Shown: one piece after another, positions 1-12,354 of the stretch
Position numbering within the stretch: position 1 is the stretch's first letter
How the letters are laid out: each line of letters begins with the position of its first letter
Origin: Blumeriella jaapii
Lineage: Eukaryota > Ascomycota > Leotiomycetes > Helotiales > Drepanopezizaceae
Length of the DNA stretch: 64,000 bases
Direction: 5' to 3'
NCBI GenBank assembly: GCA_009599575.1
Contig: VWND01000005.1
Coordinates: 496,001 to 560,000 of the forward strand
The notes under the pieces: model-generated
Seen by the model: the letters and a program-made list of their open reading frames with translations, nothing else
The model's database searches: none
What the model was told of the DNA's origin: nothing
Position numbers and translations under genes: made by a program

Positions 1-354
1 CCGAGTCGTGACGAGCCCTTCATGGTCCGCGTCGTCGCCGTCGTTCGACATCAAAGCGTAGCAGGCCGTGATGGCTCCGGCTTCTCGGCCGTTATCAACA
101 CGCCTGGCTTTTCTTCAACGGGTCAAGTCTCGACTCAGCCGTCCCTGAGCTTTCCCTTCTTCAACCCCGCTCCGTCCAGTCTAGCTATCAACATGACTCG
201 CGAGACCGAAAAGCCGAAGTCTCTTTCTGACGTAGGAGAACGTTCTCCAGGTGTCCCTGGTTCATGATTGCCCACCGGTCCCCGAGAACCTTGGGAAAAC
301 TCTGATCTCGTCTTCCAGGTCGATTCCAGGATCGCATTGCCCTCGAAAGCCAAA
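1..354 (+). other. Upstream leader region of the RGS-LOV gene
   Basis: No gene is recognised here. It lies directly upstream of the RGS-LOV start. One open frame runs from ATG 22 to a stop at 265-267, with a second in-frame ATG at 193. It has no recognisable similarity and could be an upstream ORF in the 5' leader if transcription starts this far out. That is inference only. Confidence 0.4.
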
Positions 355-2266
355 ATGTCGTCCAATCCTCCCACAGGAAGTCCCGAGTACATGGATCAAG
401 TCATCCAATCCCTCTCCTCCCTGGGCCCCGATGAGAGCGCACCACACGTCGTCGTACACTCTCCAACCATCACATCGCCGTTTTCTCCTCTCTCCCGCAC
501 GGCTACCCTCCGGACGGTACCCGAAGCATCGCTCAACGAATACTTTCCCGCGGAAGATCCCGTACCGGGAGGAAGTCACAACAGGTCGTCCGCGGGGTCG
601 AAGTCGCGCAACGGGCGTGTGAGCCCTCCTGGCAGTACGAAGAGTATGGGAAAGGCGAGCGACGTATCGCGGATGGACATGGCAGAGTTCTTCGGCTCGG
701 AGGTCTTCCGACTGGTGTTGCACAATCCGACGACGGCGCATCGCTTCTTGAGGTTTTGTCAGAGCCAGTCGAATGGCCAGGCAATGGAATTTCTGGAACA
801 GGTAAACCCTCATCCTCTGTGTAGATCTACGTGCGAGGCGTTGATGTCCCGCAGGTCGACAAGTACCACCGCCTCCTCAACGAGGTCACGCAAACGCTCA
901 ACCATATCCACGCAACATATACCTCATTTGATGCGCCGCAACAGATCAAGATATCACATTCTCAAGCCAAAGCCATTGCCGCCGATATGAGACAGTCTAC
1001 CAAGTTCACTCTCCCAGCTGTTGAGGCCATCTTCGCCAGCGCGCAAAAGAATGTCGAAAAGTTCCTGGAAGCAGATGTCTATCCCAAGTTCGTCAAGCAC
1101 CAAATCACAGCACAAGCTACTCTCGCCTTGGCAGATAACCGAGACAGTTTTCAAGGGCTGGGAGACTGTTTCTGTCTCACGGATCCCAAGATAGCTGACA
1201 ATCCCATCCTGTTTGCGTCCGATGGCTTTGTGGCCGTGACTGGGTATTCGCGTCGAGACATCATCCCTCGTAATTGCCGGTTCCTGCAGGGCGACAAGAC
1301 AGAACGCTCCGCGATTCGTCGACTGCGAGCCTCGATCGATGCATGCGAAGAGTCGGTCGAGCTAATCCTCAATTACCACAAGAACGGAGATCCTTTCTGG
1401 AACTTACTCTACGTAGCGCCCCTGCTGAACGAGCGAGGCGAGGTGTCCTTCTTCCTGGGCGGGCAGATCAACTGCAGCACCACGATACATTCTTGCAACG
1501 ATGTCTTGAAAGTCCTAAGCACAAACGACGACGAACTGGACCGCGCTGATGCCTTGGCTGCGACGAAGCGCAAGCCTTCGCTCGCCGAGAGTCGAAGTAG
1601 CAGCTACATCGACAAACCCAGAAGCACCTTTTTCAAGAGCTGGAAAAAATACAAGCCGTCCACGCTACCTGCCGAAAACAACCTGAGCGTGAGGGAAGAA
1701 GCCGGGATGGAGGAGGAGCTCAAGGCGAAAGTTGGAAAGATGAGTTTTAGAACCCAGGTGGAGGCTTTTTACACGGCGTATTCCAAGGTATGCTTTGCTC
1801 CTCCGAGTTCTTGCTTTTGACTTGTGGAAGAGTGGCTGATGAGAAGCAGTACTTGGTCATGACCTGGAACGCTGTGACGGGGATGCTCGTCGTGCAACAC
1901 TACTCTCCAGGTGTTATCGACATGCTCTGCCACAGCCTCCCGGACGGAACCATGTCCAACGTCTACAACAAAGACATCTTCAAAGTCCTCTCCGAGTTCG
2001 CCACCACGTCCTCGGCGGCCTCGGTACACAAGGCGCTGAAGCAGACGGTCCGAGATTCCCTGAAGGAGGGCCAAGCCGTGAGCGTTGAGATAGATCTCCT
2101 GACGGGGTTTGAGGGAACGAAGAAGTCAGGTTTGTTTGGTGGCGAGAAGGAGCGCATGCGGAGGGTGGAGGAGGGATACGTGACGCACTGGACGCCGTTG
2201 AAGGACCAAGAGTCCGTGGTGAAATGGGTCGTTCTGACCATTGCGCCGAAGGTCCAGGAGACGTAA
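355..2266 (+). CDS. RGS-LOV blue-light photoreceptor (BcLOV4 type)
   Basis: Predicted 598-aa flavoprotein. Exons are 355-801, 855-1787 and 1850-2266; both introns are GT-AG and the frame is kept. Residues about 108-235 resemble a divergent RGS domain. Residues about 250-355 form a LOV (PAS) domain with the flavin-adduct motif NCRFLQG, reactive Cys at about 290. A C-terminal part (about 440-598) looks like a further PAS-like or unknown domain, as in Botrytis BcLOV4. Family knowledge: RGS-LOV proteins bind FMN and, when lit, move to anionic membrane lipids; the RGS part suggests a link to G-protein signalling. The first ATG of the conserved frame is 355; the open frame extends further 5' only with non-ATG codons. 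The neighbour downstream, pyruvate decarboxylase, is convergent and functionally unrelated. Confidence 0.9.
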
Positions 2267-2786
2267 TGTTGAGAATGGGAGAAAGGCGAAACGGAAATTT
2301 CGACTCCAACCGGTGTTGGGTGTGGACTGGATGAAAATTAATGTACATGGTGGAAACGAACCGAAACGAGCGCGCGCGCTACACCCCGCGGCAAGGAAGT
2401 TGAAGAAGGCGATCATTTCGATTCAATGTGGTCATGTACGGAGTTTCTGGTAGCGTGCAGCGTTGGGAGATGCCGGTCATGAGAGTGGTGTCTATGCTTG
2501 GAGGACTCTCATATGTACTATGTAAACGAACGATCATGTTATACCATCTCGCGCGAAGATACGTTTCACTCCAACCTGTCTCTTTGTACAGCAACGCAAG
2601 ATGGCTTGAACGCGTACCGCGGTGCGACTACATTTGATATCTTCCAGTGAGCTAGCTATGCGTACCCCCCCTGCCCAGAACCGTACTGTACGTACTACCC
2701 CGTGCCGGCGAAATCAACCCCCGACTGGAATCCAACCGGGATTTCTTGATGTAGATCTTCTTGTATCTTGACATGTTTTTTTTTGT

Positions 2787-2805
2787 GGGGGGGGGGGGGG
2801 GGGGG
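2787..2805. repeat. Poly-G homopolymer
   Basis: About 19 consecutive G following a T-rich stretch. The exact length in the genome is uncertain, because runs like this are often misread. Confidence 0.85.
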
Positions 2806-3253
2806 CTTTTCGCCCGAGCCGACCGTTTGGAGACCTCGTCAACACCAGCGGGAAATCGACGCATGATCAACACCAACATGCACAGACATGCTCGCGAAAG
2901 AATGAGAAGCAGAAGAAGAAGAAGAAGAAGAAGAACGGATCCCAGGCCTCGGAGCGCGCAAGGTGACTGACTGACAGACTAGTGCCGGGCAGCGTACCTA
3001 TGTCCTGCAGCTTCGTCCCGGCTCTACTCGCCTAGCGGCTGTGGAGGGTGTAAGGCAGCAGCTCGACAACCATAGGTACCTAGTGAGCTGTGTTGCAATG
3101 AAGACACGGAAAATGTGTGCTCGTGCGCGTAGCAAAAGTAAACAGAGATTCGCTTGTCTCGGGGAGACGCAGTTGAGGGATTGTATCCGCCGTGGCGCTG
3201 GATGTCGCGATGTCTGGCGTTTGGCGTGTACGAGTGGAGCGATGTGAAACTGC

Positions 3254-3295
3254 TGTACTGTACAGATACAGATACAGTACAGTATAGTACAGTAG
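3254..3295. repeat. GTAC/TACAGTA palindrome cluster
   Basis: Repeated overlapping TACAGTA and TACTGTAC units. One of more than twenty such clusters in non-coding parts of the window. Confidence 0.8.
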
Positions 3296-3669
3296 AGCCA
3301 GATTGTACGGTACGTCAGCTCGCTCAGTCCTCGAGGAGTGATCTTTAGAAAACGTGACACCCTGCTATTCACGACATTGAAGAAGCTGCGACGATTCTGC
3401 AGGAGTTTGCAGCAGACTCAATTTGGAAAAAAGGGTTGTTTTGTTTGTGTAAAAGGTTCACGCTATCGGTTCTCGCAGCGCTTGAATATATGATTCAAGA
3501 ACTTGATTGAAGACGATCAATTCCGAGGTCCATATTCAAGAAGACACAAGGCAGAAGCAGAAGCTAGTTCCAAACCCTGATAAGTCTGGTGCTTCTTCAG
3601 AGATTCGCAGAAAAATGTAACCTGATCATCGTGTCGCACCCTTTGCAAGCCATCCGTTTAGTGCTTGTT

Positions 3670-5817
<2,148 letters not shown>

Positions 5818-7939
5818 GGTTGACTGTTGATATCACAGGTGTTTTTCGGGATGGGAAGTCGAGTTGGATTGAACAGATAGTCGAATCGCGGGGTAAAACG
5901 CGGGGTGAGTGAGTGATGGACTTGGAACGGCGAAAAGCAACCAACGACGTTCAAGATTTGCTTCGGCCGCAGTTCGGATTCAAGTCGATGACTTGGTGAG
6001 ATATCGTGGATGTCATGGAAATGAAAGACGGGTGAAGGAATACGAGGGCGTAAGAACAGTACAGATGGATACAGGCATCAAGAGCCGCTGGAAGCCGAGC
6101 TCGTCACGTTCCAGCGAAAGTTAGTCTCAGGTCTGGCAGTGCGACTCGAGCTGACTATTGGACACACCCCGCCAGTCCCGTGTGCATGGATGACTCGCAT
6201 GTAATGAAGATACTTACAGGACATTTCTTCTGTGCTTAAGCATCACGTAACGACTGCCTTCCAATTCCCCGTGCTTTCGATTTTGATAGACTTCCCCCGT
6301 TTGCGAACGGATTCGAAAACTAGCACGGAATACAAGAAGGGAGGAAGTGTTGTTGACCAAGCCGCAAGATACCTAACCCTTCCCCACGGACTGCTAGGCT
6401 CGAAGATTATGGCGGAAACGACAACAACGCATCTGAAAAGGGCTGCATTGTACGCAACCATGGGTCGAGGTCATAGGAACCTGCTAACTCAGCCGAACTA
6501 CGATTGTTTTGTGCTTAACAATCTCAACCCCGCGAAGACGCTGGCTCTTCTCAAATGGTTGTTGCGTGACAGCCGGGGCCGGCATGAAATCAATCCCCTG
6601 AGCATCGTCTTCTCCTACTTCGCTTAGCGTCAAGCGATGTTTACTTTGCCAAACTGGTCCGGAATCAGGCCTCGCGCCCATGTTTGAGCAATTTAGCTCC
6701 TCAAGACTGCTCATGTTGTGGGAGAGTTAAAGCAAGAGGTTGACAAAGTCTTTCTCCGCTCGGGGGGGACGTTCGCTCTCGACCCATCCGGTGCTCAGTG
6801 CGGTCATCGCGAGCCAGTCGTTCCTTGGACCGAACACCAGGAGAACCGAGTCGAGCGAATCCTCAGCATCAGGCCTGCACCGACGTCGCTGAAGCGGGTC
6901 CAAGTTTAAAATACAGCATGATGAAGATGATGGAGCTCTACACCCAACCCAGATGGCGGGCCCCAAGACAGAGGGGGGAAATAGAGCCATCCTAATGATC
7001 GAGTGCATCAATCTTCGCCTGCGCGAGTGGCAGATGGACCAGACAATGAGCTTGCAAGCAATGTGGAAGCTGCCTGGGCCAAGATTCAAGGTGAAGATGG
7101 CCGACCTGGCGGATGGCATGCACTGGGAGTTCAACAGCGTTCAAGGTAATGCTTACTTTACCGTCAACGGCAGACGTCTTCAAAACAGTTTCCCAAAGGG
7201 AAATGGGTGCACGGAAAGTAGAACCGCCTTGCGTGACGGAGGGATATGGCTTGGGGTTTTCGTGACTTTGACTTTTTCGAGACATCCTGGCGCAAAGCAG
7301 CGCGGCAATGGCTTTATCATTTGAATGCTGCCCAATTGGAGACTGTAGTATGAATCACCAAAACGTTACAAGAACCGTTGAATTTCAAAAGAATCTATTA
7401 CAATGATTGTCTCATTCCTTGCTCGAAATTCGCTTGGTGGAAAGCATGCCATTGAAAAGCGACGCAAGGCTTTAATTATCAAAATACCATGACATCTTTC
7501 CAATCCTCAGCTTAGGTCCTATTCTCGACGTTTTCCTATCTGTCGCTCTAAGATCAATAAAGCTGTATCTTCGAGCACGTTTGTTGATGCCAAGAGAACA
7601 TCGTCTGGGAGCGGGAAATAATATGATCAACAAAGGCATGAGCTTAGCTTCGTCCAACAGCATGTCTAGGTAGGTAGAAGAAGCTCGGAAGCGCTTTTGC
7701 CGAATCGTCATGCGTGTCATGTGTCACGAGATGACGGAGAACATGTGAACCGGAGACACAAAGCGTCTCGAAGCTTGTAAGAAAGCATGTAGATAGAAAG
7801 AGATATGTACATATAAGATTGGGTGTACATGTATTTTAATCCGCAAATGTTCTACGATGCGGCCTCCCAACCTCGTCGGGGTTTGCATGCATCGGAATTT
7901 GGATCCAGTCCTGGTCGGCGACGATGCTGCTGAAGGCGT
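5818..7939. other. Gene-poor intergenic region
   Basis: About 2.1 kb between the PDC start and the GH76 stop. Open frames up to about 130 codons occur (for example 6232-6627 and 6953-7324), but none shows a recognisable domain or splice-supported extension. The first few hundred bases should hold the PDC promoter. Confidence 0.5.
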
Positions 7940-9226
7940 CTAAGGGTATGAGGCCAACTGTTTGACCTGCTCGCCAGTCAAAGGCGGTACGCTCTTGCTG
8001 CTTAGCAAGCCCTGGATGGTCTCTAAAGCACTCATCTGCTGGCCCACGCCAAACGTTCCATCCCAGCCGCCAACGTACCAACGAGTCCCGCAGGTGACGC
8101 CGTCGAAGCCGCCAGAGCACGACGCCGCAGCCGCTTGCGCCGAGGCGGTCAGGAGCGTGGTGATGGTGTCCTTGGTGAAGGGGGCTACGAGCGACGTCGC
8201 CCACATGAAGCGGGATAGGTAGCCCTTGAAAGACAACTGGTCCGTGTTGCATCGGTTGACCGTCTCGCAGGCCGGCTCGTACATGATGTTGGTGGCGTTC
8301 GGGAAGGGACTGAAGAAGTTTTGGGAAGCGCTCAACAGGCCTTGGGTTCGCTCTGCCCAGATGCTGGAGGCGTTTGTGTAGTTGTACATCATGGCGGAAC
8401 CGTACAAGAAGATGGCGTTGTTGTATGTCCAGATAAGTTTGGTCGTCTCCGTACAATTCGATGCCTCGTCTGCGCCGTCGATGAGATGGTATTGGCTGTC
8501 CATCAGACCAACGGCTACAGTCCAGTCGTATACCCGGTTCGCCCACTCGAGGTAGGTCTGGTTGCCAGTGAACCGTGCCAGACGTGCGGATAGTTGGAAG
8601 AAGACTCCGTTCGAGACGGTGTTCTTGTAGTAGTAGCCGTTCATGTAGGGGAAAATCTGCCACTTCAAGCCGCCGCCACAAGTCGTCGTATTCCAGCGCC
8701 GAACCTGTGTGTTCCACAGATTCTCCACCAGTTGAGCCCAGGAGTAGTTGCCCAGCGTGGGCGGCGGGAAATTCTTCTCCGCTGCTGACATGCACGCGAT
8801 GCCCCAGAAACCCTGATCATCATTGCCCTCATCCGTGAAGTGCCTGGGTACCATAAAATCAAAGTTGGGGCCCATTTGCGACACCAGCGCTTGCAACGTG
8901 ATGTCGTTGTATGAAGGATCGCCGGTGTAGTGGAAGTAGTCAAGCAACAGACCCCACATGGCTCCAGCCTGCCACCAGTAATGTGGTTTTGGAAGTACTC
9001 CGATCGTGTCTGTCGTGTTCGTCACATTGCCAGTATAATATCTGACCAAACCAAATGCTACGGTACTCGCGGCGCTCTTGATAGAGGCTGTGAGCCGTCA
9101 GCGAGCGAATGTGCAAGCAGGCATGAGGCGTTTACTATCGTTATTCACATCCAGGCCCAGGGCGGATGTGGACGGGGTAAGGACTGACAAGAGTACTGCT
9201 GCAAGCACCGCGAAAGGACTTCTCAT
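7940..9226 (-). CDS. Secreted GH76 alpha-1,6-mannanase-like enzyme (DCW1/DFG5 family)
   Basis: 412-aa predicted secreted glycoside hydrolase family 76 protein, exons 9226-9136 and 9087-7940. The first exon encodes a signal peptide (hydrophobic AVLAAVLLSVL, cut near ALG). The active-site Asp pair lies in NDDQGFWG, followed by ACMSAAE, as in DCW1/DFG5. Family knowledge: these enzymes act on alpha-1,6-mannan and are thought to cross-link GPI-anchored mannoproteins into the wall. Many potential N-glycosylation sites (NVT, NTT, NYS) are present. DCW1 and DFG5 normally end with a GPI-attachment signal; this protein stops at QLASYP without one, so it should be soluble. It is divergent from the Rad51-like gene. 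Confidence 0.9.
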
Positions 9227-9300
9227 GATGAAAATGGGTTGCGTAGGTAGCGAACGTGTGTACTGTAGGAGCTGGCCCAGAAAGAGGTCTGGAGGTGCGA

Positions 9301-9350
9301 AGAGAGGCGAGAGGCGAGAGGCGAGAGGCGAGAGGCGAGAGGCGAGAGAG
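9301..9350. repeat. Tandem GAGAGGC heptamer repeat
   Basis: About six to seven copies of a 7-bp unit lie 75-125 bases upstream of the GH76 start codon, probably in its 5' leader or promoter. Confidence 0.85.
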
Positions 9351-9627
9351 GCGTGAGAGGTTTTACTCGTCTCCAAAGAAAATTGGCTTTCCTTGACTCT
9401 TGTCCACTCTTTTACACTTTAAATAGTACATGTCGTTCTGTGACGTGAGCTTTGCCTGTTCAGCACTCGAGCATTAGAGTTGTCGTGAAACGCGGACTGC
9501 CTGGCACATCTGGCGTCGTCCGCCATTGAGAAAGTCGCAACTCGGAGCGCGAAACTCTGTTTTCCCCTGATCTACAGTACCGTCATGTACTGTAACAATC
9601 AACTCCAATCCTTTGCCGCACATACAT

Positions 9628-9673
9628 ACAGTAGTACAGTACTGTACTGTACTGTACTGTGTATGTACAGTAG
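9628..9673. repeat. GTAC/TACTGTAC palindrome cluster
   Basis: Repeated TACTG and TACAGTA units, an almost perfect TGTAC tandem run, about 120 bases upstream of the Rad51-like start. Confidence 0.85.
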
Positions 9674-9794
9674 GACCTCAGCGTTTCGACGTTGGATCCA
9701 ATCACGTGTTGTTGTTGCTCTGCAGCGGCTACGCGAAGCTGGAGAAGGCCTCCTCCCCTCGCCCATGCATCACGATGCTCATCAACCAGCAGCC

Positions 9795-11964
9795 ATGGAC
9801 TACGACTCGATCCACGGCCCAGGAGCCTCCAACTTCTCGCCTCCGTTGGCCCGTACGTCTCATTCATCGGATTCGCATCTTGTCTCCTCACAGCTGACCA
9901 TGGCAGATCGCATGCCCACAGTCTCGGCGGCGCAAGCGCTGAAAGACTTGATCTCGTCGCCGAGCCGATGTGTCTCGACGGGGGTCCATACCTTGGACTG
10001 CGCTCTGCAGAACAAAGAGCCGGCCTTTACAGATGCCGCGACGGCGTTCGCGGGCGTCTCGAGAGGGAAGCTGACTGAGATCTACGGTCCTCCCGGTGTG
10101 GGCAAGACTGCTCTCTGGTAGGTCGTCTGGCAGCGCATCGTCCGGCCCCATCTCATGGGGAACAGTATGCAGTTGGCTGCAAGTGCGTTGCACGCCGGAG
10201 AAGGCGTTGTGTGGGTAGGTTAGTAGGTCGTGGATGCGTTCCCTTTGACTTCGTTCTCTTATGATCCAGCACCATCTCGCTTACGTCTGTTACCCCTTAC
10301 TCCCTCCACAGTTTTTGTTTACTTTCTGGTTTCATTCTGGGGATCGGATCGGATCTTGGCTCGGATCAGCTCTTGGCTCGGATCAGTCTCTGATCAGTCT
10401 GTGATCAGTCTCTGATCAGTTAAATCCAAAATCCAAATCCAATATCAAAGTCCAAAATCAAAATCAAAATCCAAAATCCAAAATCCAAATCCAAATCCAA
10501 AATCCAAATCCAAATCCAAATCCAAATCCAAATCCAAATCCAAATCCAAATCCAAATCCAAAATCCAAAATCCAAATCCAAAATCCAAAAGCCTCACATC
10601 TTCACTTCACCTCCATTTCTGCAACATGAGCATATCTGACACTCCAACAGCTGCCCTCACACCCAGTATCCGGCTCTCGCCTCAGCCAGGTCCTGACGAC
10701 CTATCCACAAACCAAACCAACCCTCAATCCCTCCCACTCTATCGACTCTCCTCGGGAATCTCACACATTTCAGAACACCCTCTCTCGCACATCTAATTGC
10801 TCTCCTCTGCCACCCAACACCCGACAACCCACCCCACAACACAAGCCTCATCGTAATCGACTCGTTCTCAACTCTAATAGCCAACGCTTTCCCCCGATCC
10901 ACCGACCCAAGACCATCAACCACACCCCAGAAACCCGGCGGCAAGCTCCCCTCCTTCTATTCAGCACGTGAACCCATCTAACGAGAAACAGCACCGCACC
11001 CCTCAGCCCGCAAATTCCCCATCTTGCAACATCTCGTCTCCTCGCTCTCCAAGCTAGCCACCACCCGCCACATCGCCATCGTTCTCACCTCCCAATGCGT
11101 GACCAGGATGCGTCCCGGCGCGGGCGCGGTGCTGGTCCCCGCCGTGAACGCGACGGCCTGGGAGCAGGGTCTCGGGTGCAGAGTCGAGATGATGCGCGAC
11201 TGGGGATGGGAGGACGAAGAAGGGCAGGACGTTGGCGGGGTGCGACTGGTGAGAGTTGTGAAGGCGGAGGGCGTGGCTGTTGCGCGGCCGAGGCTGGTCG
11301 GTCTGGGGATCGGTGCAGTATGTTCTCCCTCTTCTCACGCATGCTCACATCTCTCTCCCCTCCCGCGTGCCTTTGGCATCCTGGACATAGATCACGGAAT
11401 CTCGAGGCCCGCCGCACCACAGACGCTGGCTAACCTGTCTCCTCCCCCCAGGCAGGACTCCACAACCTGCCCCTCCCCACGACACAATCGACCCAGGCCA
11501 CCCAGCCTCAGCATCACTCCTCGCCCCTCAAACGCCTACCTGTGGCAAACCCGCAGTCGTCCCTCGTGCGGCCCGCACCACCACCCGGCACTCCGCAGCA
11601 CACGCTGCCCCAGAAGCGCAAGCTCTCCGCCACCGAGCTAGAGATCCCCGACTCGGACGCCGAAGACGACGAGGACTACGGCTGGGCGGACGAAGACGAG
11701 GAGGAGCTGCCGCCGCCGCCGCCACAGTGGCAGGGGAGCGAGGACGCGCTGGCGCCGCCGCTCGACGCTGAGGACGAGCAGGGCGATGAGGAGCTGCTGG
11801 GTTTGGCTGGGGAGGAAGGAGGGGGGAGTCGTGACGCGGCAGTTGGGGGCGGTGGTGAGGGCGAGGGTGAGGGTGGGGGTGGATGTGAGACGGGGGAGGG
11901 GACACGGACGAGGAGCGTTGTGAGGGAGGAGATTGATGATAGTGAGGATGAGCTGGCGCTGTGA
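9795..11964 (+). CDS. Rad51/RecA-like DNA repair ATPase
   Basis: RecA-fold recombination protein, probably a Rad51 paralogue acting in nuclear DNA repair. Start is ATG 9795 or, closer to the conserved domain, ATG 9900. Exon 1 carries Walker A GPPGVGKT. A second short exon (about 10166-10217) reads QLAASALHAGEGVVWV. The Walker B-like strand SLIVIDSFS lies near 10844-10870. After a 39-base intron (10968-11006) comes QHLVSSLSKLATTRH. The last exon (about 11450-11964) encodes a disordered acidic tail (PDSDAEDDEDYGW). The intron from 10218 is unusually long and repeat-filled, and the frames on either side of about 10,740 do not join cleanly, so that part of the model is unresolved. Confidence 0.75.
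10340..10590. repeat. Expanded intronic repeat, GATCAGTCTCT and AAATCC units
   Basis: First several GGATCN/GATCAGTCTCT units (10340-10419), then about 170 bp of AAATCC hexamers with variants (10422-10590). Lies between two coding parts of the Rad51-like gene, so it is probably intronic. Confidence 0.85.
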
Positions 11965-12354
11965 GCGATGAGAGTAAACAACAAGACAGACAGACAATTT
12001 GACGTAGGCGACCCTGACGGCATCTGGCTATGAGACCAGATCTCAAGCAGGTGCTGTGCGATAGGAAATGAGAAACCAGCGACATGGCATGAGCCGAAGA
12101 AGGCATTTTTGACTTGCTTTTCGACATTATCTTCCTTAGAATGAACTTCTGGAAATCAGTACAAGCAATAAGCTCCAAGCTATCAACGAACTATGTAGGA
12201 ATTAGAATTCCAGCCTCAAGTACAGCATTTTGTTGATACAAACTGAACCACAACGCGCTAAAACCGAATCACCTGCTTTCGTGACGCTCTAGATCGTCTC
12301 CCACCTATAACGCTCGTACCTCTGACCAGACGACCCATTACCACGTCCAACACC
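11965..12354. other. Convergent 3' intergenic region
   Basis: About 390 bp between the Rad51-like stop and the acyl-CoA synthetase stop. Nothing beyond presumed 3' UTRs was seen. Confidence 0.6.

Larger units (their letters stand above)
2267..3669. other. Intergenic region between RGS-LOV and PDC 3' ends
   Basis: Convergent 3' regions with no supported gene. It holds a run of about 19 G at 2787-2805, an AGA/GAA trinucleotide run at 2911-2935 and a GTAC-palindrome cluster at 3254-3295. A single CCGTACTGTACGTAC stretch lies near 2680. Confidence 0.6.
9227..9794. promoter_or_regulatory. Shared upstream region, GH76 and Rad51-like genes
   Basis: The two genes are divergent, so this stretch of about 570 bp must carry both promoters. 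It contains the GAGAGGC repeat and a GTAC-palindrome cluster at 9628-9673. No specific factor site is claimed. Confidence 0.45.

Noticed and set aside
6953..7324. 123-codon open frame in the gap between PDC and GH76
   Set aside because: No domain, no splice-supported extension, and unremarkable length for an intergenic frame.
7836..8795. 319-codon frame overlapping the GH76 gene
   Set aside because: Alternative frame of the GH76 exon, with no recognisable domain.
11528..12178. 216-codon frame antisense to the Rad51-like acidic tail
   Set aside because: Product of the GA/GC-rich low-complexity tail; Pro/Arg/Ser-rich with no similarity.
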